Shown here in pieces: positions 22,701 through 33,375 of a stretch of 64,000 nucleotides of DNA. Under the pieces are notes generated by a model, which was not told where the DNA came from, ran no database searches, and saw only the letters and a program-made list of their open reading frames with translations. The position numbers were made by a program, and so were the translations under genes. Source of the DNA: Osmanthus fragrans (taxonomy: Eukaryota; Streptophyta; Magnoliopsida; Lamiales; Oleaceae). The stretch is from assembly GCA_019395295.1 (NCBI GenBank), contig CM033353.1, positions 11,871,314 to 11,935,313 of the forward strand, written 5' to 3'. Position 1 is the first letter of the stretch, and every line of letters starts with the position of its first letter.

Positions 22701-24129
22701 GCCTTCTGTCGTTAACTTAAACTTTTTTGCAGAGATGTAAAAACGCCCTTGTACACAGATGTGGTGATCTTCCTTGGAAACCTCCTTTGTTCTGGAATTC
22801 TGAATTCCCAAGCATACATTGAAATCGTATAGCATTGTAGTAAGTTGAAATGGTCACATATGCATGGTCAAGTTTCACGTAGGTCACGTATCTAGGTTTA
22901 TGTGAGTATAAGATCAAAGTAACTGGGTCACAGACATAGAAACAGTGGTCACAGACATATGTGAATAAAGAAAATTTGTAGAACCTTGGTAGCATTCAAA
23001 TGTTATGGTCACATAAGGACATATGGTCACATATGCATTCAATAAACATGTTCATATGGTCACATATGTAGGCACACAACTCAAAATTATACCGAGTGTG
23101 GTGCACTGAAGTCACGCGATCACATATACACATCATGGTCACATTTGGCCTGTTGGATGTTGCAACACATGGTAATCAGAAAAATAAAAAAGAAAACTCC
23201 ATTTCGATAACAAATTTGATTCAAAAATCGAAACCATAGGCCTTTCCAATTAGGTCACATATGTATAGTACATTAGCCACAAATCGCATATGATGAGAGA
23301 CAATTGTTCACTGCAATAAAAATGGAAAACCCTAACCTACGCAAATCGGGCAAAGATTCAATGTAAAAATAGGGCACATTTGCAAATCATCACAAATGCT
23401 CAATGTAACTTCAATTCATCTTGCCTATATACTTTTGCACACATATCAATTACATTTAACAAAAACCCCAAAAAAATGGCGGAATCACCTTAATAGATGG
23501 CCCTTTACGCGACGGTACGGACGATGCGGGCTTCTTCTGTGGTGTTCTCTTGGGGCTCTTTTCATTCTTCTTCTTCCGTGTTAATTGCGGCGTCTCTAGG
23601 TTTATTACCAGTTCTGAGCACTTACGTTTCGCCATTAATCTCCGCTTGAATATTGAGTTTTCATTGTAAGTTTTGCAACCTTAATGATAGGAATTTTGAA
23701 GAAAGGAATGGAGTTTTTGTAGTAATGTGTAGAAGAGAAGAGAAGACGGAGATTCTGTTGTGGGTTTAGTGTGGTCGAAACAGTAGGCTGTGTGGTGGGA
23801 GTAATGTTTGGGTTTGTGTTGTAGCGGTTGAAATAAAGGCGGAGAAGGCGGCGGGGACTGGGAAGAGAGGCACAATGAGTAGTGATTGTTGGAAGTTAGA
23901 GGAATGGTTACTGCTAGGTACACGTTTTGGGTTTGGAATTGCTAAGTGTTTTGGGATGCAAATTGATCACGTCAGGTTAGTGGAAGATTGGTGTAATGAC
24001 GATATGGAATGCAGCTTTCTGATATTGTGAAGATGATGACGAGAGTTGCAGAAGATCGGTTTGTGTGTACGGATTGATTGTGTAGTAGAAGTCTTACCCA
24101 AGTTTATCTCCGATACCAAATTAATTTAA

Positions 24130-24657
24130 GGGTCAATTTGATACAGACGAATTCCATGGAACTAGCAATTGAATTCCAGTTTTTTTCCAAAATTTTGGTG
24201 TTTGATACACCAAAATTCCATGGAATTGAATTTCAACCGTTTTCTAGGTACAACCCATCAATGCACGTTTTGCTTGGAAATGGTTTCCCACCTATTAGGT
24301 GGTAATTGAATTCCATCTTTTTTTTTGGCAATGGAAACAAATTATAGACTCAATGGTAAAAAAAATTTCATTTAATTGACAATTTACATGAAAAACGAAG
24401 CCAAACGAACACCAAAAAAAGTTCAAAATTTTTTTAACTTTTTGGCAATCCAAACAAATTTTAATACAGATTGTAAAAAAATTTATCTCAAAAAATAAAA
24501 ATTTGCATAAAAAATAAAGTCAAACGTATTAGGTGAAAAATTATAACAATAAAACACAATTAATTGACAATTTTCAGTAAAACAATTCTACGCAATTCAA
24601 TTCCCTAGAATTCATTTCTTTTCCACCCAAATTTCACTCTTACAATCAAACGAACCC
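24130..24657. mobile_element. Harbinger/Tourist-like MITE (528 bp)
   Basis: Ends GGGTCAATTTGAT and the complement of ATCAAACGAACCC, flanked by TAA on both sides (24127-24129 and 24658-24660). Inside, AATTCCATGGAATTGAATTC-type words recur in both halves. No coding. Confidence 0.65.
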
Positions 24658-24738
24658 TAACTAATGTTAGAGAAATGACATGTGTTGGAGTATTCGCAAT
24701 AATGATATTCATATCTCATTATCACTTATGACTACGAA

Positions 24739-25179
24739 TAGAGGTGTCAAAACGGGTGGGTCGGGTCGAACCGGCCCGCATTACCTTAAGCCCGGACCGG
24801 CCCGTTTTTAAAAAAAGCCCATCCATAGCGGGCTTCCGGGCCGGATCGGCCCGGACCTTAAAAAATTTTATGCAACCCGGCCCCCTCGAAAAGCAGCCGG
24901 TTAACCGCGGCCCGCTCGCTAAAAATCGGCTCGATCCGTTTAATTTTTTTAAAAAAACCTTAATAACATTAAAAAAATTTTATTTTTTATTTTTCTTTTA
25001 AAAAAAGGGCCGGCCCGTGGTTAACCGCGGCCCGCTTGGTTTGAACCGGTCCGGCCCGGTTCGCAAAAAAAATTAGGCCCGTAATTCGGCCCGTGTGGTT
25101 CACGGGCCGATTCGCGGGCCGGGCTTTCTCCGTGCGGGCCTCGTGCGGGCCTGGCAGCCCACCCATCTTGACACCACTA
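24739..25179. mobile_element. hAT element with perfect 8-bp TSD
   Basis: Termini TAGAGGTGTCAA and the complement of TTGACACCACTA, extended inside as AACGGGTGGG and CCCACCCATC. Flanked by perfect ACTACGAA at 24731-24738 and 25180-25187. 441 bp, very GC-rich at the ends (GGCCCGGACC-type words) with an oligo-A/T core. No transposase. Confidence 0.9.
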
Positions 25180-25195
25180 ACTACGAATAATTTAA

Positions 25196-25381
25196 GCCTT
25201 GTTTGATTTCCATTTTGGAAGAAAGAATGCATTTTAAATAGTTGATTGATGAAAAATATGTGGTTACAAATTACGGAAAAGTTTTGAATTTGTGTGTAAT
25301 ATTATTTTATTGAAAAATGTGTGATTGAAAAGAAGAGAGAAAAAAATGAATTTTTGAAAAAATGTAAATCAAATAGGGGCT
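25196..25381. mobile_element. Tourist-like MITE
   Basis: GCCTTGTTTGATTT at the left mirrors AAATCAAATAGGGGC at the right, flanked by TTAA on both sides. About 186 bp, AT-rich. It belongs with the MITEs at 3858 and 13491 by its ends. Confidence 0.7.
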
Positions 25382-25582
25382 TAATATTTAGTGACATCTA
25401 ACTTGTATAACTCCTTGCGATTAATAAGTTGACAAGACCCGAATCTACGAAATCTATTAATTTAATTTATCAAAATAATAACTCAATCAAATGATAGATC
25501 TTCCATGAATAATAATGCACCAATCATCATATTAAAAGTATTCACGTATAAAATCGAATGGGCCTAAGGCACGATACTTACA

Positions 25583-26049
25583 AACTCTCAATTACACTAA
25601 ACCCAATCACTTATGTATTTAATACCATAAAAGTCTATATGAAAATCATGTTTATGTTGTAATATCTGCATATCATTTTTTTATATAATCTTCCTAATGA
25701 AATAATACCACATTAGCACATATTTGGATAATTGTTGAGACCTTAGTTCATTTGCTTAAAATAGTTCCACTGTTATCTTAATATCGAGGTATAGGATCAA
25801 CAATATTAAGAACTACTCAAAAATTTGTTAACGGATTTCTTGATTAGGACCACAACCTTTTATCTGTTTCTGAAATTGCAATGTATTATTAGACTTCCAT
25901 TATGGAATTAGTGTTTGTTACCCATTTGGAATCTTTCCAACTAACTGCTCCACTATTTATAGTAAATATACATATCTAGATCGAGACTATGTAAAATTCC
26001 TCAATGAGTTAAGGAGGTGGACATCGATAGGTCCTCGGCTCCCTCAACT
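25583..26049. other. Unassigned sequence
   Basis: No gene recognised. On plus, about 26010-26160 has an open stretch (KEVDIDRSSAPSTSLDDF) that looks coding and ends at a GTAAGT, but it is stopped just upstream. I could not assign it. Confidence 0.3.
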
Positions 26050-26151
26050 TCATTAGATGACTTCAATGTCATAGACTCATTTAAGCTGCATTCACTAATG
26101 TCATTAGATGACTTCAATGTCATAGACTCATTTAAGCTGCATTCACTAATG
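26050..26151 (+). repeat. Exact 51-bp tandem duplication
   Basis: Two identical 51-bp units (26050-26100 and 26101-26151), each beginning TCATTAGATGACTTCAATG. The length is 17 codons and both copies stay open in the coding-like frame (SLDDFNVIDSFKLHSLM). The absence of any mismatch points to a recent event. Confidence 0.95.
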
Positions 26152-26291
26152 TAAGTAATGATGGATTCAATTCGGTGTAGAAGTATTAAACTTACAGGGA
26201 TTGCTTTATACCATGTTTATGACACTATCAAATCATTTCTTAAACTTTTTCCATACTTCATGGAAACTCTCTAAATCAACATGCTGAAATG

Positions 26292-27431
26292 TAGGTGTGG
26301 GCAAAAAATCGAACGAACCCGAAAAATCGGCCGAACAGACCCAAACCGACCGGTTTAGGTCGATTTTTTGCTTTTTTTGGACGGGTTTCGGATTGGTTAG
26401 TCGGGTTGGGTTATAGGTTAACAGCCTAAACCCGACCCAATCTAACCCAACTCGATTTTTTTTTTTTTTAAAAAAAAAAGGCAAAAAGAAGTTAAATTGA
26501 AAAACAAAACTCTAACCTAATTTTAAGTATATTATAGGTATAAAATCTAGCACAGAGCTTATTATTATAATTATTTATTTTTTATAGCCTTCATAACACG
26601 TTAATACATATTCTAAGGTTTGTTTATAAACGTCCGTTTATAAATTTTAGGAACCAAACACGAGATCTAACATTATTAATTTTATCTAGAGTACTATTTA
26701 CTTTGGTGCCCAAATATATCTTTAACTCAAATTAAAATAGTAAAATTAAATAGAAATTTTAATATGGCATAGATGCATGTATAAATATTAATATAATTTT
26801 TTCATGCATATAGAATGAGTTTAAGTGTATTTGTATAGACTATTTATTGCATTTTATTATTTCTAATTCTGTTATGTATCAGAAAACTAAAAATTTATAT
26901 ACAATAAAAAATTCGTTAACAGTAATATTTAAATTCATATGTAAACATATACACATCATATATAATTCTCGTGTCGAAATAAAATCTTGCCAATAACATT
27001 TAAGTCCTAAGAAAACTAAATATAGCAGTTCTGACGTTTTTTTTTTGCAACTGAATACATCTAATGGGACATTAAAACATATTTAAATTTAAAATTAATC
27101 ACACAAAATAAAAACACAAAATCCATTTATTTAGTTATCTTTAAATCAATTTTTGTTTGGGTGGTTGTACCTTGTATTAAATATTAATCGTATTTTAGTT
27201 ATTTGGATGACGTGTAACGTGTTGGTTTTGTTTGAATATATGATAATAAATTATATGTTGTCCAAACTGACCAAACCAACCCAACCCAATCCAATCCAAC
27301 CCGACCGACATTTGATTGGGTTGGGTTTTAACATTTACATGGGTGGAGTTGGTTTGATTTTATATCAAATCGACAATGTTGAATTGGGTTTGGGTTGATG
27401 CAAAACCCAACCCAATCCACGCCCACGCCTA
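26292..27431. mobile_element. hAT element, 1.14 kb, with perfect 8-bp TSD
   Basis: Begins TAGGTGTGGGC and ends GCCCACGCCTA; flanked by exact CTGAAATG at 26284-26291 and 27432-27439. Subterminal regions are full of CCCAACCC/GGGTTGGG words while the core is AT-rich with no transposase. It interrupts the gypsy gag relic, whose frame resumes across it. Confidence 0.92.
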
Positions 27432-28285
27432 CTGAAATGTGTAGACATCATGTTTTGATTTAGTTACCTTCGACTATAGAAAGTAATTTTTGAAAAACTT
27501 ATGTATAGATCATCTAAAGTCTTAATGCTTCTCCAGTAGGGAATCCAATCATTCTCTTATTCCATCACGAAATATATATATGGGAAGAATCACAATTTGA
27601 TTGCTTCATTGGACACTCCATTAAAATTTTAGTTTTGATAGATGTCCAAGAAGATTGAGACATGATTATGTGGATTTTCATGAGACATCCCATAGAAAGA
27701 TAATCCATTATGAAATAGGATAATGATATTGTATGCACTTGAAAGTTTAATTGCCCGAATATGATACAAAATATTTGGTTGATTTGAAGCAACATGCGGA
27801 ATGATGAATTACCTGAGTGCAAATTATCATCAATTTCAACCGATTGCTTAGCATGTGTCGAATGCACAACTATTTCTTGTTCTGCCATTTAGATTCCCTT
27901 ATTGCTTAATCCTCTAATTTTTTTATGATACCCAAGTTTTCCAGCTTACGTCAGACTATATCCTGGACCACCAGTCATCGGCCCCTCAGTAACTGGCGGA
28001 AGTAAATCGCGGGTTATGCCCAAATTGACCAGGGTCCGTACTCCTGACCCCAAAGAAACCTCCTCCATGATTATTACATCACCAACCTGCTCAAACCAAA
28101 AATGGTTATTACATCACTCAGCTGCTTGCTTAATCCTCTATTTGAAACTTCTTTTGATTTTCGAATTGATTGGTAAGATATTATTATCCCTAGAACTTCG
28201 TATGTAAGGAAACCTAAAAAAAGAAATTAGAAATAAAATTTAAATTGAGTCTAGAATTAATAACAAAAATCAAAGTAAATAAATT

Positions 28286-28305
28286 AGTTCCCGACAACGG
28301 TGTCA
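28286..28305 (-). promoter_or_regulatory. Degenerate tRNA-Asp-type primer-binding site
   Basis: On minus TGACACCGTTGTCGGGAACT, a decayed version of TGGCGCCGTTGCCGGGGA, the primer-binding site typical of Athila-type elements. The LTR would end at 28312 on minus (CAACCA). Confidence 0.6.
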
Positions 28306-28311
28306 AAAATT

Positions 28312-29282
28312 TGGTTGCGTAATTTAGTAAGTGTATGGATCGTGACAAATAATAAAGTGAATTACAAATTTGAATATTGTTCCCACAAAGACTAAGTATT
28401 TTCAATAAATTTTTATCCTAAATCTAGATTCAATCTAAATTAATGGCGTAGTCTAGTAACAAAACAAGGTAACTGAACTATACTAAACTAATTTAAATTA
28501 ACCTAAGTAATCTAATTTGCGAAGATCTTTTGAGATTAAGTGGTTAGAAATTCTAATTTGAGCCCATATCCACCACCATCCACCAAGAAGTCGTCGCACA
28601 ACGCATAGCCACAGCCACAGCCACAACCACAATCACAACCACAGCCATCACAAAACTACAAATCTCAAACAGCAACACAAATAATATCATACAATTTCAA
28701 AACCACAACCTCAAACATAATGAAAAATGAAAACCCATCAAAGAAACCCTTTCATTTTTCATTTGCAACCTCTTTAGTAGCCGCAGACAAGAAACGTCGT
28801 CGAATCTTTTCAATTGGCAACTTGCGATGTTGAAACCTTCAACAAACAGTTGGGCTTCGACATCGAAACCCGGGTTCCACCCACAGCTACCCATAACACC
28901 ACATAGAGTTGATTGTGGGGAACCAGAAATTCACCGTCCTTGTGAAAACGTTGAAACCCCTAATAAAAGCATCCTTTTTTTTTTCGAAAACTAAAAATCA
29001 AGAAAAAAATTTAAAAGGAAATATATACATTTTTTCCCTACCATCCTCTTTTCGTTTAATGGGTTTTCACTGAAATTTGACTCTGAAAGTTGCATTGAAT
29101 TCGAACCCAAGAAGTTTCAAATTTGAATCTTTAGCAAAAATCCAATTATCTATAGCCAGTCAATGAATTTGGACGAATTAAGAAGCATCGTCACAACCAT
29201 AAAATTGGGAAACCCAAATATAGTACACAAACTACAAAGTGGTGGGTTGGCGGTGGCTAATGGGTAGCGTGAGGTGAAGAGG
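28312..29282 (-). other. Probable 5' LTR of the gypsy relic, mixed with unassigned DNA
   Basis: Starts with the LTR end next to the primer-binding site. Further right is a (CCACAG/CCACAA) repeat at 28605-28645 and an unassigned open stretch on minus at 28894-28697 (MGSCGWNPGFDVEAQLFVEG). The region is cut at 29282 by the solo LTR and resumes at 40793. No start of this LTR was found. Confidence 0.35.
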
Positions 29283-29595
29283 TGTTAGAAATTTACTTAT
29301 CATGCACAGCGGAAAATTAAATAGATTTCAATTCCCACCAAGAATCTGCTTTGTGTTTAGATAGAAACCGTGATAGGAATTATACCTTTATTCAGATCTG
29401 CAAACTCCTTTGCTATTCTTGTAGTTCCAGCAATCCCGATCTGCCTCCCACAGCTGTCCAATCGTCCAGCCTCCAATAGAATCCACACATGGAACAAGAT
29501 TGAGAGAGAGAACTAGGGTTTACTTTTCTTGTGCTAGCAAGAACAATGAAAATTCATTATTTTTTTTACAAACCCTAGTAGCTTATTTATATAGC

Positions 29596-31876
29596 TGTAA
29601 CGCCCCGAGTTCCGCGAACCCGAAATGCTACGTCATCAACTTTTTGCCCTAATTTAACCGAAAAGTTTGGCGGAATAACTAACTTTTAAAAAAACATCAC
29701 ATTTAAAATTTGTGAACGTTAACGGTAATAAACCTCATTAGAATTAACTTAAAGAAAATTGATTAAACTTTAAACTCAAGTTTGAAATAGCGGAAACGAC
29801 AAGGTAAGTTTATAACGTTCAAATGAGTGAAATTTAAAAGTAAATTAAAAACAGTTAACTACTATTATTCGTTCCTGCCACCATTGCCCATCAGATTCGA
29901 CCGTCTCCAAAATCTGCAATATTGTTAAAAATAGTGGAATGAGCATTTCGAAGAAATACTCAGTAGACTCATCGCCAGTAATTAATTTATAGAATAATTG
30001 AACATATAACTATGTAATCTATACAGTGATATTCTCATGGGCTTATTTTCTTTGAAAAATTATAGGCTCTTTAAAACATAGGTGTTGGTAGTCTGTCTGA
30101 TGCATTTAAGCAAGTAAGTTATGCATAACATCATCTTATCTCATAAAAGATTCTCTTTCTTCTCATGCAATTAAGTATATAAGTTACGACAAGCATAACA
30201 ACATAATCTATCTCATAAGAGATTCTCATCTTATGCATTAAAGCATATCAAATCACATAAAATCACACAATACATGCAATTATAATTTAAACTAATTAAT
30301 GGGGGCGAGTCTACCTCAATCTATCTCGAGTCGTAAAAATTGGAGCGGGAAGAAATCTCAAACTCTATCGTCCGTACGTTTCGTCTAGCCAAAAATAGAA
30401 AATAAACTTTGAATTAGTGTTTCGAAATTTTTTAAAAATTAAAAACGATAAAAATAAAGTATAGGGACTTAATTGGAATTTATTAAAACTGAAAATAAAA
30501 GTATAAGGGCTAAAATTGAACTTTTCTAAAATAGGGGCTTAATTGAAAATTTATTAAAACTGAAAATAAGAATTTAAGGACTGAAATGGACTTTTTCAAA
30601 ATTTGTGGGCTGATTTATTTTAAAACATAAATTCTAGGACTGTTTCCTTTAAAAATCAAAATTTTGGGATTGAAATAAATAACTTTAAAACTTGGAGGAC
30701 TAAAATAAATTAACTTCTAAACTTGGGGCTTAAAAATAATTTTCAAAAAAAATTAAAATACAAAATCTCACTCTTTCTCTTTCTCTCGTTCAAACGAGAG
30801 CTGAGAGAGGAGGCGACGGGGAGACGACGGGAAGGAGCTTCGCCCCTTCCTCCGATCCTGCCGGTGCGAAGTAGCAGCGCCACCGTCGCGTGGTGGTGCC
30901 GGTAGTGTGGAGGTGGTGGTGGGATGATTTTGGTGTTCGGGTTGGAGAGAAACCGAGGCTTGGGGGTTCGATTTCTTGGACTTTCCGGCGGCGAACCGGT
31001 TGGAAAGTGAGTCGGGATAAGAGGTAAGTTTATGGGTCTCTTTATTTCTTGATTTTGGTTTCGATTTGGGGTTGATTGAGAGGCTGTCCATTTGGTGGGG
31101 TGTGTGGCTGCTCGAAATCGGGGATGGCAGGTGGATTTGGGTGTTGTTGTGGTGGTGGTGGTGTTGATGTGGTGGTTCTGGGTTGTGGGATGGACGGCTG
31201 CAGTTTGTGGGTTTGCAGTCGATGTTGGTGGTGGCTATGGGTTGGAACAGTCGGTGTTGGTGGTGTCTGTGGCCATGGACGGCTGTGGCCTGGGTTTGGA
31301 GGTGGTGGCTGGCTTGATTATGTACAAACCTCATATCACTGGTGCTAGAAACTGATTCTAGCACCATCGTGATTTTCCAGTTGATGCTAGAAATTGATTT
31401 TTTCTAGCATCAATTTGTGAGTTTCGAATTTGAGAGTGACTGGGAATTCATAGCATTGAAGAAGGAAATTTTTGGAGTTTCTTACCCTTTGGGCTGCGTG
31501 TGTGAGGTTGAGGGGGGGGGGAGATGGGGGTATATAAACAGTAGGAATAATCTAGGGCACAAATCCCTAGGGCAGTAAACGGACCAGAAATATGGCCGGA
31601 GGAATTGTCTAATTGGACTTAAAGAATTGGGCTAAAATAATCCTATTTGGACTAATGAAACGTTGGACCCGAAATAATAATATATCGTATTTAGTTTCGG
31701 ATTTAAAACGATAAGGAATTTTGATAAATTAAAATATTCGAAATTGGATTCGATTCTAATAAATTTAAATTAGTTTAACAACGACTAGACGAACACACTT
31801 TTACTTTTAAAACTCGGGTTTAAGATTTAGCGACACGTTTTTCAAGAAACCTAAATTAAAATTCTCGGTCGCTACA
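29596..31876 (-). repeat. 3' LTR of the Tekay element
   Basis: TGTAACGCCCCGAG to CTCGGTCGCTACA on plus. TATA box (TTTATATA on minus) at 31531-31540; two hairpin motifs at 31340-31365 and 31381-31412. Immediately inside (31877-31892) a purine run on minus, AAGGGAATAAGGT, is the polypurine tract. Confidence 0.92.
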
Positions 31877-31879
31877 ACC

Positions 31880-33375
31880 TTATTCCCTTAAATTAATTTC
31901 GTCCTCGAAATTTAAACTTACTTGATCTATGATATCTGGAAACTTAGCCAGAATCTCATCTTCCTTTTCCCAGGTAGCTTCATCGATATCCTGTCTACCC
32001 CATTGGACTTTGACTAAATGAACTTTTTTGTTTCTTAAGACATGGACTTTTCTCTCCACAATGCACATAGGTGTCTCCTCATAAGACAGATTCCTCTGAA
32101 TCGAAATTGTCTGAAGATTTACCACAGGGCTCGGGTCGTGGATATATTTTCTCATTAATGAAACGTGAAAAACATTGTGTACGGCCGAGAGCTCTGGTGG
32201 TAACGCCAAACGATAAGTCTCGTTACCTACTTTTTCTAAGATTTCGAACGGTCTGATAAAACGAGGTCTTAGCTTCCCTCTCTTGCCGAAACGGATAGTT
32301 CCTTTCATAGGAGCTACTTTCAAGAATACTTTCTCTCCAATCTCAAACTCCAAGTCTTTTCTCCTTTGATCGGCATAACTTTTCTGTCTATCTTAGACGG
32401 CTTTGATCTGTAGTCTGATCTTCTCAATAGCCTCAACTGTCCTCTCAATCAATTCTGGACCTAAAATTCTTCTCTCGCCTACTTTATCCCAATAAACTGG
32501 TGATCGACAACGTCGCCCATATAGTGCCTCATATGGTGCCATACCAATAGTAGCCTGAAAACTGTTATTGTAGGCAAACTCCACTAATGAAGATGAGTCT
32601 CCCAATTACCACTCAAGTCTAGCACACAAGCTCTAAGCATATCTTCCAATGTCTGAATAATGTGTTCAGACTGTCCATCTGTTTGGAGATGGTAAGCTGT
32701 ACTAAAATTTAATTTAGTACCCATTGCGACATGTAAACTCTTCCAAAATCTCGAAGTGAACCTCGGGTCTCTATCGGAGACAATGGAAGCTGGTACTCTA
32801 TGAAGTCGAACGATCTCTTTAACATACAATTGGGCTAATTGAAACTAATTGAGAGTCATTATGATTGGTAGGAAATGAGCTAACTTCGTAAGTCGGTCTA
32901 CAATAACCCAAATAGCGTCATGATCTCTCACTGATTTTGGTAACCCTGTCACAAAATCCATGGAAATTTTCTCCCATTTCCATTCTGGTATATCCAAGGG
33001 ATTTAACAACCCTGATGGTTTCTGATGCTTAGCCTTAACCTGCTGGCACGTCATGCATTGAGCGACAAACTTTGCAATGCAACCCTTCATGTTTCTCCAC
33101 CAAAAGGTATTGCGCAAATCACGATACATCTTCGTCCCTCCTAGGTGGCATGTATATGGTGCTGAATGAGCTTCTGTCAAAATCTCATTCTGGATATGTT
33201 CATCCTTCGGCACACAAAGACGTCCTCTAAATATGAGCGCTTTATCAGCGGCAATCTCGAAACCTATTCTCTTCCCAGTCCTAACCTCGGATCTGATCTT
33301 TTCCAAGAATTTATCTCCGGCTTGAGCGACCACAATCTGACCTCTCAAGTCGGGTTTGACGATCAGATTTGCCAA
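31880..33375 (-). pseudogene. Tekay integrase with C-terminal chromodomain (interrupted)
   Basis: Integrase inserts the cDNA; the chromodomain in this lineage directs it to heterochromatin. Segments from right to left: zinc-binding HHCC domain (HSAPYTCHLGG, then CMTCQQVKAKH); core with first Asp in ISMDFVTGLPKS; a TAG in place of a Tyr near 32845; second Asp in SIVSDRDPRFTSRFW; Glu in GQSEHIIQTLEDML; a frameshift near 32600 (DLSGNW, then LVEFAYNNSF); YGRRCRSPVYWD; TAA in place of Gln at 32393-32395; GEKVFLKVAPMKG; and the chromodomain ending (YEETPMCIVERK, VKVQWGR, ATWEKEDE). All three catalytic residues survive, but the chain is broken at least three times. Confidence 0.9.

Larger units (their letters stand above)
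15486..23259. repeat. Dispersed TGTGACC motif that changes strand at about 20.5 kb
   Basis: By eye I count about 22 exact TGTGACC on the plus strand in non-coding parts of 15486-20200. Clusters lie at 15486-15840 (7), in the transposase intron 17875-18045 (7) and between the genes 18785-19115 (6). Right of 20750 the non-coding copies are almost all the reverse complement GGTCACA: 20758, then eight at 22850-23255, often as GGTCACATATG. One head-to-head pair (GGTCACAAATGTGACC) lies near 20758-20775. The opposite orientation in coding exons is rare (for example 16626, 16878, 17506, 18513). Confidence 0.8.
19255..23635 (-). pseudogene. DUF1985/Ulp1-like protease gene of the KI-MULE
   Basis: Multi-exon gene, convergent with the transposase. 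Exon 1 is 23635-23489: ATG, then a 49-codon Lys/Arg-rich segment (MAKRKCSELVINLETPQ, later KKKNEKSPKRTPQKK) that could be a nuclear signal, ending at an AAG/GTGATT donor. Middle exons hold the DUF1985 domain (about 22700-22030). A central linker at 21860-20740 includes YMIVVEYIKPKRPRSTHEG. The last two exons hold the Ulp1 cysteine-protease domain (20018-19528 and 19444-19255), joined by a good GG/GTAAGT donor and an AACAG acceptor in matching phase. In other plants such proteins are transposon-borne relatives of SUMO proteases. Several frameshifts lie in the DUF1985 part and the catalytic Asp is replaced, so it is scored as a pseudogene. Confidence 0.75.
15059..24110. mobile_element. Kaonashi-type MULE with transposase and convergent ULP gene (ends approximate)
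   Basis: A block of about 9 kb held together by three things: a MuDR-type transposase on plus (15955-18558), a DUF1985/Ulp1-protease gene on minus (19255-23635), and a TGTGACC motif that fills its non-coding DNA from about 15486 to 23260. Transposase plus Ulp1 is the signature of KI-MULEs described in rice, Arabidopsis and melon. As I recall, that group lacks clear terminal inverted repeats, and I found none here. The boundaries given are where family signals stop, not observed ends, and no 9-bp duplication was identified. Both genes are damaged. Confidence 0.65.
24661..25582 (-). mobile_element. Truncated copy of the 1.5-kb LTR family B
   Basis: With the hAT (24739-25179) and MITE (about 25196-25381) removed, this matches the plus-strand right end of the LTR at 39594-40792. 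Shared blocks include a GATATYCRTATCTCRTTAT stretch, ACTACGRATRATTTAAG, CCCGAATCTACGAAATCTATT and a terminal GATACTTACA. Only the last part of the LTR is present and it is much decayed. No TSD at the left because that end is lost. Confidence 0.65.
26152..28313 (-). pseudogene. Athila/Tat-like gypsy relic: leader and gag
   Basis: Minus strand. The primer-binding site at 28305-28286 is followed by a leader and the gag start near 27889 (MAEQEIVVHSTHAKQSVEID). Gag blocks in shifting frames: FHNGLSFYGMSHENPHNHV, then FNGVSNEAIKL, then after the hAT insertion QHVDLESFHEVWKKFKK (26291-26235). These match the Retrotrans_gag region of Athila/Tat elements. Many stops and frameshifts; protease and polymerase regions are absent. 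The true left end was not found. Confidence 0.6.

Noticed and set aside
15059..24110. Terminal inverted repeats for the large MULE
   Set aside because: I compared the flanks near 14.9-15.2 kb and 23.6-24.1 kb by eye and found no convincing inverted match or 9-bp duplication.
28605..28645. CRISPR-like or minisatellite array of CCACAG units
   Set aside because: Simple hexamer drift without spacers, in plant nuclear DNA.
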